From: Bacillota bacterium
Lineage (GTDB): Bacteria; Bacillota; Clostridia; Christensenellales; UMGS416
DNA length: 64,000 nt
Assembly (NCBI GenBank): GCA_023421955.1
Contig: JAEZSE010000005.1
Span: 211,103 to 275,102 of the forward strand
Reading direction: 5' to 3'
Shown piece by piece: positions 26,103 to 35,581 of the stretch. The notes below the pieces were generated by a model. The model saw only the letters and a list, made by a program, of their open reading frames with translations. It searched no databases and was not told where the DNA came from. Within the stretch, counting starts at the first letter, position 1. Each line of letters opens with the position of its first letter. A program made the translations under genes and the position numbers.

Positions 26103-26870
26103 ATGACCAAAATGCCCGTTCTGTTCATCGGCCATGGCTCCCCAATAAATGCAATTGAGGACAACAAGTACACCAGGGAATGGAAGGACATCGCCTTGCG
26201 GATACCGCGGCCAGCGGCCATCCTGTCCGTTTCTGCCCATTGGTTCACCATCGGCACGCGCGTCATGGACAATGCATATCCGCAAATGATCTATGACATA
26301 TATGGCTTTCCCCCGGAGCTATATGAAGTTGTTTATCCGGCCCCCGGCGCACCGGAGTTGGCGAAACAGGCCAACCGGTTGCTGGGCGGCATCTCACAGA
26401 TGGACCGCGGCTGGGGCTTCGACCATGGCACATGGTCTGTATTGCATGTAATGTTTCCGGCCGCTGAAATTCCTATATTCCAAGTCAGTGTGGACCAAAA
26501 TGCTTCACCTGAGACTCATTACGAAATTGGAAAGAGGCTTGCACCGTTGCGTGAGCTGGATGTGTTAATTCTAGGCAGCGGTAATGTGGTGCACAATCTG
26601 GGGTTGGTTGATTTTGAGAGGAATGGCGGTTACCGGTGGGCGGAAGAATTTGACCGGTTTATCGTTGACGCCATCCGCTCCGGAGATCACAGCAAAGTGT
26701 TGGAATATCTGCAGGCAGGGGAGAGCGCCCGCAAATCTGTACCCACGCTGGACCATTTTGCTCCGCTGTTGACAGCTCTGGGGGCTTCAGGGAAATCAAG
26801 AGATATTCAAGTATTCAATGAGGATTGCACATTGGGTTCAATCTCAATGACCAGCTATTTGTTTGGTTAA
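26103..26870 (+). CDS. ygiD: LigB-family extradiol dioxygenase (4,5-DOPA dioxygenase-like)
   Basis: This 255-residue protein matches the YgiD/LigB group. Metal-ligand contexts are visible: FIGHGSPINAI, VSAHWF and GNVVHNLG, with LDHFAPLL near the end. Plant and bacterial relatives open the ring of DOPA-type catechols with Zn or Fe; the physiological substrate in anaerobes is unclear. ATG 26103 follows GGGAGG by 9 bases. It is convergent with the carboxylesterase gene across a shared hairpin. Confidence 0.85.
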   Translation: MTKMPVLFIGHGSPINAIEDNKYTREWKDIALRIPRPAAILSVSAHWFTIGTRVMDNAYPQMIYDIYGFPPELYEVVYPAPGAPELAKQANRLLGGISQMDRGWGFDHGTWSVLHVMFPAAEIPIFQVSVDQNASPETHYEIGKRLAPLRELDVLILGSGNVVHNLGLVDFERNGGYRWAEEFDRFIVDAIRSGDHSKVLEYLQAGESARKSVPTLDHFAPLLTALGASGKSRDIQVFNEDCTLGSISMTSYLFG

Positions 26871-26889
26871 TGAATTGCTAGTATTTTCA

Positions 26890-26919
26890 AAGGGGGAGCG
26901 CCGTACGGCGTTCCCCCTT
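26890..26919. terminator. shared hairpin between convergent ygiD and esterase genes
   Basis: A 14-bp stem (26890-26903 with 26906-26919), one G-U pair and a 2-base loop, GC-rich. The flanking T runs are weak on both strands, but its position between two converging stops supports bidirectional termination. Confidence 0.7.
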
Positions 26920-26927
26920 CTAGGTGT

Positions 26928-28478
26928 TTAATCATCGTCTCGTCTGGAAAAGCCCGGCCGGAATGGCGGTGCAACCTTTTGCAGCAGATCCATCAAATCA
27001 TGCTCATAATCCACGCGCACCTCGCACTGCCGGTCAAACACCATCGTGGCCTTGTTCTCAGGCGTGAACACCGGCCAATGTGGCAGGGCAGGGTGGTCAG
27101 GGTTCCCGGTGCGGGCGAAGTTCACATAAGATCCGCAGAATTGCTCCTCAAGCCGCTCGGTCACGCCCTCAATGTTGCACACCGGCACAATGTCGCAATT
27201 GTGGAATGCGAAGGGGATGTCCGCGCAATGCCATGCAGGCTTTCCGTCATCATAATCGAAATCCAGCGAGAACATATAGGAATAGACCGGCGCGCTTGCC
27301 ACGGCGGACTTCTGCTCAAGGTATTTGATCGTCGGCACCCGGAAGAACGCATCCATGTCCAACAGGCCCAGCTCGTTTTTATCTGGATAAGCCTTCCGGA
27401 ACAAGCGGATTAGCTCGTCTGCGGCATCACCGTATTTCTTAACAATCAGCTCCCGCCTGGCATCAGCAGATAAGCTCTGTTTGTTCGGCACGCCCGGCCC
27501 AAACGAAAACTCGGCGATGACCGTGCCGGCCATGGTTGGGGTCTTTTTAGCCAGCTCGGAGAAGCCCACCTTCAGCGGGTCGCCCAAGTACCAATCATTG
27601 GGTGTGGGTCCGGTCATCACTTGGATGTTTTGCTTCCGCAGGGCCTTGCCCGCCCTGCGGAATGCCCCCGCCAGTTCAGCGAATGGGAGTGTCTCCAGCT
27701 TCTCCACATCCTCCTCGGCGAGGTTCAGTTCCTTGAGCATCGCCAGAACCACAGCCCTGTCATCACGCACACCGCCGAAGGACATGTCAAACACGCCGCT
27801 CATCACGATGGCCTTGTGGAACAGGCCCTCTGCCGCCGGGATTTGCATGAGTGTGGTCACCTTGCCGCCGCCACCGGACTGGCCGAAGATCGTCACATTG
27901 TCCGGATCGCCGCCAAAGGCTGCGATGTTGTCCCGCACCCACCGGAGAGCTTCCACGATATCAGCCATGCCGGAGTTGCCGGAGTTGGCGTATTGCTCGC
28001 CAAACGAGGATAGGTCCAAATAGCCCAAAATATTGAGGCGGTGGTTCAGCGTGACCACGACCACATCACCATACTTGCACAGGCTGTCGCCGTCATAGGC
28101 AACCTGCTCAATGGAGGAGCCTGCGGAGAAGCCGCCGCCATGCAACCACACCATAACAGGCTTCTTCGCAGCAGTGTCGATGCTGCGAGTCCAGATATTC
28201 AGATACTGGCAATTCTCGCTTTCCGGCCAGAGCCGGTGTGGCATCAAAAGCTCATTTTCATGGGAAAATGGATCCAGCAGCGGCGCAATGCAGCCGTATC
28301 CCAAAGCATCTTTCACGCTGTCCCAAGGTTCCACAGGAGTGGGCATTTTAAACCGCTTGGCATTTGCATACTGAATGCCATGAAATGTATAGGTGCCGTC
28401 AAGGCAGTAACCACGCAGCTTGCCTGCTTTTGTTTGTACGATTGGCTCTGAAGAGGAACACAGGAATCTTTTCGCCAT
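26928..28478 (-). CDS. type-B carboxylesterase (pnbA-like)
   Basis: The protein (516 residues) has the carboxylesterase fold. Visible parts are MVWLHGGGFSAGS (oxyanion hole), TIFGQSGGGG with the nucleophile serine near residue 200, and AWHCADIPFAFHN, which contains the catalytic-histidine region. It hydrolyses carboxylic esters; natural substrates are unknown. No signal peptide is seen, so it is probably cytoplasmic. ATG 28478 was chosen because GGAAGGAG lies about 9 bases before it. Its promoter is at 28521-28549. Confidence 0.9.
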   Translation of the reverse strand: MAKRFLCSSSEPIVQTKAGKLRGYCLDGTYTFHGIQYANAKRFKMPTPVEPWDSVKDALGYGCIAPLLDPFSHENELLMPHRLWPESENCQYLNIWTRSIDTAAKKPVMVWLHGGGFSAGSSIEQVAYDGDSLCKYGDVVVVTLNHRLNILGYLDLSSFGEQYANSGNSGMADIVEALRWVRDNIAAFGGDPDNVTIFGQSGGGGKVTTLMQIPAAEGLFHKAIVMSGVFDMSFGGVRDDRAVVLAMLKELNLAEEDVEKLETLPFAELAGAFRRAGKALRKQNIQVMTGPTPNDWYLGDPLKVGFSELAKKTPTMAGTVIAEFSFGPGVPNKQSLSADARRELIVKKYGDAADELIRLFRKAYPDKNELGLLDMDAFFRVPTIKYLEQKSAVASAPVYSYMFSLDFDYDDGKPAWHCADIPFAFHNCDIVPVCNIEGVTERLEEQFCGSYVNFARTGNPDHPALPHWPVFTPENKATMVFDRQCEVRVDYEHDLMDLLQKVAPPFRPGFSRRDDD

Positions 28479-28520
28479 GGTCAACGCTCCTTCCAAAGAT
28501 CAATATGATGGCTAATTCGT

Positions 28521-28549
28521 ATTATAAGTGAATCTAAATATCTGTGCAA
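28521..28549 (-). promoter_or_regulatory. sigma-A promoter of the carboxylesterase gene
   Basis: Read on the minus strand: TTGCAC (28549-28544), 17-base spacer, perfect TATAAT (28526-28521). The start codon lies about 43 bases downstream. Confidence 0.85.
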
Positions 28550-28673
28550 ACATGTTGTCAGATAAACTACTCATATTATGAGAAGATGACGATAATTGCT
28601 CTGTTTCTTCTAGTATGTACCAAAACATTCCAGACGTCTTGGTTTGAGTTATAGTTCTATGAGTATGTGGAGG

Positions 28674-30866
28674 TTAAAAAGTCACCACGCAATTTCTACC
28701 ATTACTCTTCCCCTTATATAAAGCGCTGTCCGCCCCCACGATGCAGGCATCCACACCATATTCATCGTTGTATTGTGCCACGCCAAATGTCATTGTCAAA
28801 GGGATTCTGATCCCCGCATAGGTAAACTCAAAATCCTCAATTCGTTTGCGCAATTTCTCAGCCAGCACCGTGGCACCCTCGGCAGTTGTTTCCGGCAGCA
28901 GCATCAGGAACTCCTCTCCGCCCCAGCGGCCCAGGCAATCCTGCTTGCGGATGTGACGGCCCAGCAGAGTGGAGAGGGATTTGAGCACTGTGTCGCCGCA
29001 GTCATGGCCGTACACATCATTGACCTTCTTGAAGTAGTCGATGTCGCAGATGATCACGCTGAATGGCCGTCCATTCCGCTTGAAGCGCACCCGTTCCTCC
29101 TCAATTTTCTCCATTAGGTGGCGGCGGTTGTAAAGGCCCGTCAGTGGGTCCGTGCGGGAGGCAAGTTCCAGTTCTCTTGCTTTTGCCTTCAACTCCTCCG
29201 ACTGGCGTGAGTTGTTCAAGGCAATTGCAATAAAGGATGCCAATGCCTTGATTGTCTCCATATGGCGCTCACTATAGGCATTTGGTTGGCAACTCTGCAC
29301 CAGTACCACGCCGGTGATCCTGTCCGCCAGCATTAGCGGGCAGCATAGGGAAGATTTTGGGGGCTTGCATCCGTCTGCCTTGCCCATCATGGAAGCGTTT
29401 TCGGTAAAAAGCATATCACCATTATCCAGCACCATCTCACGGCCGGTGCGGATCACACCGGAAGCGATGCTCCTGCCATCTTCCACGGAAACCTGAAATA
29501 ATGGCCTGGGTCTGGAATCCACTACGACCAAGCGGTAATCCACAATTCCCATTGCATCGTCATACAAGCCGATCGCAAACAGATCCACATCCATAAGGTC
29601 CCGCACACTGTCGTGTACTGTGCTCAGCACAAGGTCAAAGTCCAGTGTATTGGTGATACGTTGACCGATCTCACTGATGACCTTGATGTTGCGGTAGGCA
29701 TCTTCCAGATCCCGGGCCTTTTGCTCGATCTCTTCGGTTTTTTGACGGAGCTCAACATTGGTCAGCCTGTGAATCTCTGCATCTTTGCGGGCCTGTTCGA
29801 TCTTCAGGTCAGCGAAATAATGGTTTAGTTTGCGCTCCATAGCGTCGGTTTCCAGGCTTTTATCAATTACTAGATAGTTTTTTTGGTGAAGATAAGCCTG
29901 GCGGTAATTGCCGCTTTTCTCATATGCCTCCATCAACAGCCTGTGGATCTGGCGGCGCTGCTCTCCGGCTTGGATTTCGGTCGATAGCGACAACGCCTGC
30001 TCCAACGCTGTGAGCGATTCAACACCATCGGTTTGCAGTAGCAGTGACCCAATGGCAATCAGGGCTTCAGCCATTGAATATCGGTTGTTCGTGCGCATGG
30101 CGCAATCAAGCGCCTCTGTGTAACTGGCCAGAGCTTTATCCTGCTGGCTGGACAATTCATAAATCTTACCGAAATTAATCAGGCAGGGGTAGAGGTATGC
30201 ATTCCCTAGATTCTGTTTCTTGGTCTCCACTAGCGCCCGCTGGCAAAACACCATTGCATTTACCAGGTTCCCCTTTTTCAGGTTCGCCTCGCTTAGGTTA
30301 GACAGCACCGCCACCAGCGGCGCGCCGCCGGTTACCTCAATCATTGCCAGCACTTCCTGCAGCACATCCAGCGCTTCATCATATCGCCCCATGTCGCCAT
30401 AGATGGATGCCAGGTTGTTGAGGATATTGCTGCGAATGCTCTCTGTATCCGGCGTTGTGGTGCAACGTGCCAACATTTGCAGACCGGAAAGCAGGTGTTC
30501 CAACGAAGCGTCCAGCCGCCCGAGCTGGCCATGGGAAAACCCAAGCAGGCTCAATGCCTTTGCCTGACCAAGTGCATCAGACGATTGGGCGAAAAACTCC
30601 ATTGCTTCGGTGGCCAGCCGGATGGCATCCAGGTTTTCATCTTTCAAGGCATGGTATCGCGCAGTCAACAGCATGCTTTCGAGCTGGCCTTTCCAGTAGC
30701 CGGCAATAATTGACTCAGACCGGATGCGCTCCGCCAATACGGCAAGTGAATCCGCATCGTCATGTGCGATGCTCTCCGCTTGATGAACCAGCTCGTCGAT
30801 CCCTTTGGTTGTCATTCCAGGCAACACGGTGCTGCCATTCGGCTCGGTGTTATTCTGTGACATCAT
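28674..30866 (-). CDS. TPR-GAF-GGDEF diguanylate cyclase
   Basis: This 730-residue protein lacks membrane segments. Residues about 15-340 are TPR-like helical repeats (YDEALDVLQEVL, LASYTEALDCAM and similar). A coiled-coil (about 345-385), a GAF domain (about 390-540) and a GGDEF domain (about 565-730) follow. The active motif is GRWGGEEF near residue 650. RKQD, five residues before it, is an RxxD inhibitory site, so product feedback is expected. It makes cyclic di-GMP from two GTP, with the sensor domains probably receiving a cytoplasmic signal or partner protein. ATG 30866 follows AGGTGA. This is the only recognised c-di-GMP enzyme in the window, alongside the c-di-GMP riboswitch at 3.9 kb. 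Confidence 0.93.
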   Translation of the reverse strand: MMSQNNTEPNGSTVLPGMTTKGIDELVHQAESIAHDDADSLAVLAERIRSESIIAGYWKGQLESMLLTARYHALKDENLDAIRLATEAMEFFAQSSDALGQAKALSLLGFSHGQLGRLDASLEHLLSGLQMLARCTTTPDTESIRSNILNNLASIYGDMGRYDEALDVLQEVLAMIEVTGGAPLVAVLSNLSEANLKKGNLVNAMVFCQRALVETKKQNLGNAYLYPCLINFGKIYELSSQQDKALASYTEALDCAMRTNNRYSMAEALIAIGSLLLQTDGVESLTALEQALSLSTEIQAGEQRRQIHRLLMEAYEKSGNYRQAYLHQKNYLVIDKSLETDAMERKLNHYFADLKIEQARKDAEIHRLTNVELRQKTEEIEQKARDLEDAYRNIKVISEIGQRITNTLDFDLVLSTVHDSVRDLMDVDLFAIGLYDDAMGIVDYRLVVVDSRPRPLFQVSVEDGRSIASGVIRTGREMVLDNGDMLFTENASMMGKADGCKPPKSSLCCPLMLADRITGVVLVQSCQPNAYSERHMETIKALASFIAIALNNSRQSEELKAKARELELASRTDPLTGLYNRRHLMEKIEEERVRFKRNGRPFSVIICDIDYFKKVNDVYGHDCGDTVLKSLSTLLGRHIRKQDCLGRWGGEEFLMLLPETTAEGATVLAEKLRKRIEDFEFTYAGIRIPLTMTFGVAQYNDEYGVDACIVGADSALYKGKSNGRNCVVTF

Positions 30867-30896
30867 GTATTTCACCTACGCGCTCACATCCTTACA

Positions 30897-30925
30897 AGTA
30901 TGCAATAACTATCAGAAATTTTCAA
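30897..30925 (-). promoter_or_regulatory. probable promoter of the diguanylate cyclase gene
   Basis: On the minus strand: TTGAAA (30925-30920), 17-base spacer, CATACT (30902-30897), about 30 bases before the start codon. Confidence 0.65.
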
Positions 30926-31001
30926 TTGAGCTTGCAGCCATAATCATATATGGCCGTAAACCAACATATCCATGAGTAACATCATACAGGAGCTGATCAG
31001 C

Positions 31002-31295
31002 ATGGATGAGAAGAAAGTGGCCAAGCCCATTCGAGCCCACGCAATCCACATCGACAACCGGGAACGGGTGGTCATCACTGGCGTTGAGGATGTGGATAAC
31101 TTCAATGAGGAGGAAGTGAACTTCCAGACCGACAGCGGCTATGTGACTCTGACCGGAGCCGATTTGCACATTACCCGGCTCAATCTGGAGGAGGGTCAGC
31201 TGATCATTGAAGGCAGCGTGAACGGCATTGCTTACTCCGGCAACGCTGAGCAAAGCGAGAGCGGTGGCGGGTTCTTCTCCAAGCTGTTCAAGTAG
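31002..31295 (+). CDS. yabP: spore cortex protein YabP
   Basis: The 97-residue soluble protein matches YabP/YqfC: RVVITGVEDVDNFNEEEV, LTGADLHITRLNLEEGQLIIEG. YabP is made in the mother cell and is needed with YabQ for cortex assembly in Bacillus. AGGAGC lies 9 bases before ATG 31002; an ATG at 30972 lacks such a site. It is followed after 2 bases by yabQ, the conserved pair. The usual yabN/yabO before and divIC after are absent here. Confidence 0.88.
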   Translation: MDEKKVAKPIRAHAIHIDNRERVVITGVEDVDNFNEEEVNFQTDSGYVTLTGADLHITRLNLEEGQLIIEGSVNGIAYSGNAEQSESGGGFFSKLFK

Positions 31296-31297
31296 CC

Positions 31298-31675
31298 ATG
31301 GGCACTGCAATCTTTGAGACCAGCAACCAGCCATGGGTGTTTTTGTTCACGATCTATGGCGGTATCGTGCTCGGCATGTTATATGATATTCTGGACATTA
31401 CCCGTCGATTTCTCAAAGGCCGGCGGGTGATGGCCATTTTCTTTGACATCACTTATTGGATTGTGGGCACCGTATTCCTATTTGCGCTTCTTTGGGTTGC
31501 ATGCGATGGTGAGTTCCGATATTTCGACTTGCTTGGGTTTGCACTCGGTGCTTTACTTTGGTTTCTTGGCCCCGGCAAGTTTGTGAAATGGGCTCATCAG
31601 AAAATCAAGCAGTGGGCCCACAGGCAGTGGAGCCGTTTCAGGAGCACAAAACTCTATCAGATTCTGTTTAAATAA
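31298..31675 (+). CDS. yabQ: spore cortex biosynthesis protein YabQ
   Basis: A 125-residue membrane protein with three or four hydrophobic segments. The first contains IYGGIVLGMLYDILDITRRF, typical of YabQ, then FFDITYWIVGTVFLFALLW and LGFALGALLWFLGPG; the C-terminus is basic. YabQ localises to the forespore outer membrane and is required for cortex formation. It is directly coupled to yabP and ends at a hairpin shared with convergent murC. Confidence 0.85.
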   Translation: MGTAIFETSNQPWVFLFTIYGGIVLGMLYDILDITRRFLKGRRVMAIFFDITYWIVGTVFLFALLWVACDGEFRYFDLLGFALGALLWFLGPGKFVKWAHQKIKQWAHRQWSRFRSTKLYQILFK

Positions 31676-31678
31676 GAA

Positions 31679-31717
31679 TAGCCAGTAAAGCATCTGCAAT
31701 GAATGCTCTACTGGCTA
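31679..31717. terminator. hairpin between convergent yabQ and murC
   Basis: TAGCCAGTA (31679-31687) pairs with TACTGGCTA (31709-31717) and AGCAT with ATGCT inside, one mismatch, 9-base loop. No T run follows on either strand, so termination is inferred from position. Confidence 0.5.
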
Positions 31718-31733
31718 CTGGGTTACTGATTAC

Positions 31734-33107
31734 TCAAAGCAGCTTTTCACTCAGTTTGTCCACATCGCCAGCCCCAACCGTAAAAATCAGGTCGCCGGGC
31801 TGCCGCTCGGCTTTTACGATGGCTGCAGCCTCCTCAAAACTGGAGGCATGCCGGCAGCGACTCTGGCCGTCGCGCCGGTTGGTGGCTTCGCACAGGGCTT
31901 GGCTGGAAACATCGCCTGGGTTGTCTTCCCTGGCGGCATAAATGTCCAGCAGCACCACCTTGTCCGCTTTGTCAAAGGAAGCCACAAAATCATGGAACAG
32001 CGCCTTAGTCCGAGTAAAAGTGTGGGGCTGGAAGACGAGCCACAGCCGTTTATGAGGTAGAAGGGAAGCTGCGTCCATTGTTGCGCGGATCTCGGCAGGG
32101 TGGTGGGCATAATCGTGATAAACGGTTGCGCCGCCGCTTTCGCCGATAAGCTGGAATCTCCTGTCGGCCCCTTTGAAGTCTGCCAGCTGCTCTGCAGCAC
32201 ATGGAGCATCCACGCCGCATAGGCTGGAGGCTGCTATGGCTGCCAACGCGTTATACACATGATGCCGGCCGGGGATGGACAGGGCAACTCTGCAAAGGAA
32301 TTCTCCGTCGTGGACCAAATCAAAGCTATGACCACCACGCTCGTCAGCTTGGATTTTATCAGCCCGCCAATCGCAGCCCTCTCCTAAGCCAAAGGTCATA
32401 GAGGGGCAGTGAGCGTTTTTCAACAAGCTGACCGCTCGTTCATCATCACCATTCACGATGCAGAAGCCATCTTCCGGCAGCATCGCCACATAGCGCGCAA
32501 AGCTGTCCGTAATGTGGTCGATGTCGCGGTAATAATCCAGATGGTCTGCGTCAATATTTAGGATCACAGCCACGGTGGGGGGGAAGGCCAAAAAGCTCTC
32601 CTTGTACTCATCCGCCTCGGTCACAAAGATCTCGCTGCCGCCCACGCGCACGCTGCCGCCGATCAGGGGCAAGCCCGCACCGATATGGATCGTCGGGTTT
32701 TTGCCGCACTTATACAGGATCGTGGCAGTCATGGAGGTGCAGGTGGTTTTGCCATGGGCGCCGGTGATGCCGATGGACTTGTCATATTGGTCCATGATCA
32801 TTTTTAGTAGCTCTGCACGGCGGATCACCGGCACGCCAGAAGCTCTGGCCGCCGCAAGTTCTTCGTTACTGTCGGGGATGGCGGAAGTATATACAACCAG
32901 GGAAGCACCTTCGTGCTGGCCGGCCTTGTGCCCGATGAACACATCAGCGCCCATCTTCCTCAGGCGCTCAACAACTGTTGAATCGCTTCGGTCGGATCCT
33001 GACACTGGGATGCCCCAGGTCATCAGGATCATGGCCAGGCCGCTCATGCTGATGCCACCGATGCCAATAAAGTGCACTTTCTTTTCGTCAATGCCGGTTT
33101 TTCGCAT
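31734..33107 (-). CDS. murC: UDP-N-acetylmuramate--L-alanine ligase
   Basis: The 457-residue Mur ligase adds L-alanine to UDP-MurNAc using ATP, the first step of the peptidoglycan stem peptide. VHFIGIGGISMSGLA forms the UDP-binding N-terminus, TGAHGKTTCTSM is the ATP loop, and VYHDYAHHPAEI with LVFQPHTFTRT marks the central and C-terminal domains. ATG 33107 follows GGAGG by about 7 bases; a longer frame to 33179 would cover the promoter. It is isolated from other mur genes and runs divergently from purR. Confidence 0.95.
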   Translation of the reverse strand: MRKTGIDEKKVHFIGIGGISMSGLAMILMTWGIPVSGSDRSDSTVVERLRKMGADVFIGHKAGQHEGASLVVYTSAIPDSNEELAAARASGVPVIRRAELLKMIMDQYDKSIGITGAHGKTTCTSMTATILYKCGKNPTIHIGAGLPLIGGSVRVGGSEIFVTEADEYKESFLAFPPTVAVILNIDADHLDYYRDIDHITDSFARYVAMLPEDGFCIVNGDDERAVSLLKNAHCPSMTFGLGEGCDWRADKIQADERGGHSFDLVHDGEFLCRVALSIPGRHHVYNALAAIAASSLCGVDAPCAAEQLADFKGADRRFQLIGESGGATVYHDYAHHPAEIRATMDAASLLPHKRLWLVFQPHTFTRTKALFHDFVASFDKADKVVLLDIYAAREDNPGDVSSQALCEATNRRDGQSRCRHASSFEEAAAIVKAERQPGDLIFTVGAGDVDKLSEKLL

Positions 33108-33140
33108 ATACACCCTCCGGGCTCCAATCGAGCCCAAAGT

Positions 33141-33170
33141 ATTATACTCCAAGAATTGCCGCGGTATCAA
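33141..33170 (-). promoter_or_regulatory. sigma-A promoter of murC
   Basis: On the minus strand: TTGATA (33170-33165), 18-base spacer, perfect TATAAT (33146-33141), about 33 bases before the murC start. Confidence 0.8.
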
Positions 33171-33306
33171 TGTTTTCACCAGTAGTCAGTAGATAGAGCT
33201 ATATACAAATGACGAGCAATATAAGGCAGGCTCTCGATCCTCCCGTATGGCAGCAACGCCCTCCAAGGTTTTGCGTACAACCGTGCCGCTATATTTGTAA
33301 AACTAC

Positions 33307-33335
33307 TGGCAATAATAGAAAAAACTAACTATAAT
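33307..33335 (+). promoter_or_regulatory. probable promoter of purR-glmU-prs
   Basis: TGGCAA (33307-33312), 17-base spacer, perfect TATAAT (33330-33335). The -35 is weak, but the -10 and spacing are good, and a PurBox-like site follows. Confidence 0.65.
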
Positions 33336-33344
33336 TAAACATAT

Positions 33345-33360
33345 AGTCCCGAACATTCGG
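33345..33360 (+). promoter_or_regulatory. PurBox-like site before purR
   Basis: CCGAACATT (33349-33357) matches the core of the Bacillus PurR box (CCGAACWWT) and is part of the short palindrome CCGAA-CA-TTCGG. It lies between the -10 element and the purR start, where binding would repress purR. A full second box in opposite orientation is not seen. Confidence 0.55.
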
Positions 33361-33378
33361 AAAAAGGAGGGAAACTGC

Positions 33379-34218
33379 TTGGACAAGGTCAAACGAAACG
33401 AACGAATCGGCGCAATGATCAAGATCCTTTCCAGCACTCCCAATAAAAGTTACACATTGACCTATTTCAGTGACCTGTTTGGCTCGGCGAAATCCACGAT
33501 CAGCGAGGATATCGACATTGCCCGCGAGGCTCTGGAGAATTATGGGCTCGGCACGTTGAGAACCGTGGCGGGAGCATCCGGCGGTGTGCTTTACCTGCCT
33601 CAACCCCAACCGCGGGAGTCTTTGGCGTTCATCAAGCGCCTGTGCCGCCAACTGGAGGATCCGGGCCGCATCCTCCCCGGTGGGTTTTTGTATATGCTGG
33701 ACTTGCTGAGCGACCCGACGGTGGTTTCCCGCATGGCGGAGATCATCAGCCAGTGGTATGCCGAAAGCCAACCGGACTTTGTGCTCACCGTGGAAACCAA
33801 GGGCATCCCGGTGGCGCTGATGACGGCCAAATATTTGGGGGTGCCGTTGATCATCGCCCGGCGCGACGCCACGATCACCGATGGCTCAGTGGTCACAATC
33901 AATTATGTGACCGGCTCCATGCGTCGCATCCAAACGATGTCGCTGCCCAAGCGCTACATCCGCGAAGGCCAGAGGGTGCTCATCGTGGATGACTTTATGA
34001 AAGGCGGCGGCACCGCCCGCGGCCTTGCTGACATGATGAAGGAATTCAATGTGGAAGTGCTGGGCACGGCGGTGGTAATGTCTACAGTGGAGCCAGGCCA
34101 GAAGCTGATCGGCGATTACCGGTCGCTGATGACACTTCATAATGTGGATGAGATTTCGCGGGTCGTGGATGTGCAGCCCAGCGTCTGGCTGGAGATCAAC
34201 AATGAGGTGAAATCATGA
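33379..34218 (+). CDS. purR: pur operon repressor PurR
   Basis: The 279-residue protein has an N-terminal winged helix (RNERIGAMIKILSSTPNKSY, TYFSDLFGSAKSTISEDI) and a C-terminal phosphoribosyltransferase-like domain. In that domain VLIVDDFMKGGGTARG is the PRPP-binding motif. It represses purine genes, and PRPP relieves repression. Translation begins at TTG 33379 behind GGAGG. It overlaps glmU by 4 bases and is followed by prs, which makes PRPP, its own effector, so the operon links sensor and source. Confidence 0.95.
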   Translation: MDKVKRNERIGAMIKILSSTPNKSYTLTYFSDLFGSAKSTISEDIDIAREALENYGLGTLRTVAGASGGVLYLPQPQPRESLAFIKRLCRQLEDPGRILPGGFLYMLDLLSDPTVVSRMAEIISQWYAESQPDFVLTVETKGIPVALMTAKYLGVPLIIARRDATITDGSVVTINYVTGSMRRIQTMSLPKRYIREGQRVLIVDDFMKGGGTARGLADMMKEFNVEVLGTAVVMSTVEPGQKLIGDYRSLMTLHNVDEISRVVDVQPSVWLEINNEVKS

Positions 34219-35579
34219 AGATCAAATCGCTGATCCTTGCTGCCGGCGAGGGCAAACGGATGAAGAGCTCCACTCCCAAGGTGCTTCATAACCTCTGCGG
34301 CCGGTCAATGGTCGAATGGGCAATTAACGCAGTGGGTGAGTTGGATGCCGGACCCACATTGGTTGTGGGCCACGGCAGGGAGATCATACAGAAGGCGTTG
34401 GAAGGCAAGGGTTATAGCTACGCTGTGCAGGCCGAGCAGAAGGGCACTGGCCACGCCGTGATGATGGCCCGGGGTGAAATTGAGAGCGCTGATTGTGTGT
34501 TGATTACCTGCGGCGACATGCCGCTGGTCAGGCCGGAAACACTAAAAAAGCTGGCGGATTGCGTCACTGAGCGCAAGCAGGACGCGGCGGTGCTTTATAC
34601 CGTGGCAGATGACCCCACTGGTTATGGCCGCATCGTGCGTGATGAATACGGCGATGTAAAAAAGATCGTGGAGCACCGTGACGCCACCGAGGAGCAGCGC
34701 GCCATCCGTGAGGTGAACGCCGGGGCTTATTGCTTCCACAAGGATATGTTACTCTTTGCGCTGGACAGGCTGGATTGCAATAACGACCAGAAGGAATATT
34801 ACCTTACCGACGCCATCGCCATTATCGCAAACATGGGTGGCAAGGTGATGGGTGTGCAGGGCGAGCCCGAGGAGGGCATGGGTGTCAATGACCGCACCCA
34901 ACTTGCCCAGGCCGCGATGGTGCTGCGCCGGAGGATTAACCGCATCCATCTGCTGAACGGTGTGACAATACTTGATCCGAACAATACCTTCATTGACTTT
35001 GATGTCGTCATCGGTCGTGACACCGTGATCTACCCCGGCAACGTGTTGGATGCTGGGTCCGCTATCGGTGAGGGCTGTGTGCTTCTCCCCAACAACCGGA
35101 TCTCGAAAAGCACGGTGGGCAATGGCACAGAGGTGGCATCGTCGGTGCTCACGAGCGCCACGGTGGGGGAGGCTTGCCATGTGGGTCCGTTTGCTTATCT
35201 GCGGCCAGGCAGCTGTGTTGGCAATCACATCAAGATCGGCGACTTTGTGGAGATCAAGAATTCCAATATTGGTGACGGCACCAAGATCTCGCACCTGACT
35301 TATGTAGGTGACGCTGACGTGGGAAAAGATGTTAACCTAAGCTGTGGTGTTGTGTTTAGTAATTATGACGGCAGAAACAAGTATCGCACCATCGTGGAAG
35401 ATGGTGCGTTCATTGGCTGCAACACCAATTTGGTGGCACCTGTAAAAGTGGGTAAAAACGGCTACACCGCCGCCGGCAGCACGATTACTGAGGATGTGCC
35501 GGAGGATGCGCTGGCGATTGCCCGCGCGCGGCAAACGAACAAGGAGGGTTGGGTTTCCAAACGCAGGAAAGGGGAGTAA
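34215..35579 (+). CDS. glmU: bifunctional GlmU (UDP-GlcNAc synthesis)
   Basis: The 454-residue enzyme has two domains. The N-terminal uridylyltransferase carries [13 protein letters not shown] and [11 protein letters not shown]. The C-terminal left-handed beta-helix acetyltransferase spans about residue 250 on, with [12 protein letters not shown] and [12 protein letters not shown]. It converts glucosamine-1-phosphate to UDP-GlcNAc for wall synthesis. Its length is normal for the family. It overlaps purR (ATGA) and is followed by prs after 2 bases. Confidence 0.96.
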   Translation: MKIKSLILAAGEGKRMKSSTPKVLHNLCGRSMVEWAINAVGELDAGPTLVVGHGREIIQKALEGKGYSYAVQAEQKGTGHAVMMARGEIESADCVLITCGDMPLVRPETLKKLADCVTERKQDAAVLYTVADDPTGYGRIVRDEYGDVKKIVEHRDATEEQRAIREVNAGAYCFHKDMLLFALDRLDCNNDQKEYYLTDAIAIIANMGGKVMGVQGEPEEGMGVNDRTQLAQAAMVLRRRINRIHLLNGVTILDPNNTFIDFDVVIGRDTVIYPGNVLDAGSAIGEGCVLLPNNRISKSTVGNGTEVASSVLTSATVGEACHVGPFAYLRPGSCVGNHIKIGDFVEIKNSNIGDGTKISHLTYVGDADVGKDVNLSCGVVFSNYDGRNKYRTIVEDGAFIGCNTNLVAPVKVGKNGYTAAGSTITEDVPEDALAIARARQTNKEGWVSKRRKGE

Positions 35580-35581
35580 TC

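Noticed and set aside
33190..33300. small structured RNA between murC and purR
   Set aside because: Only a weak TACAAAT/ATTTGTA pair is seen; no known RNA consensus fits.
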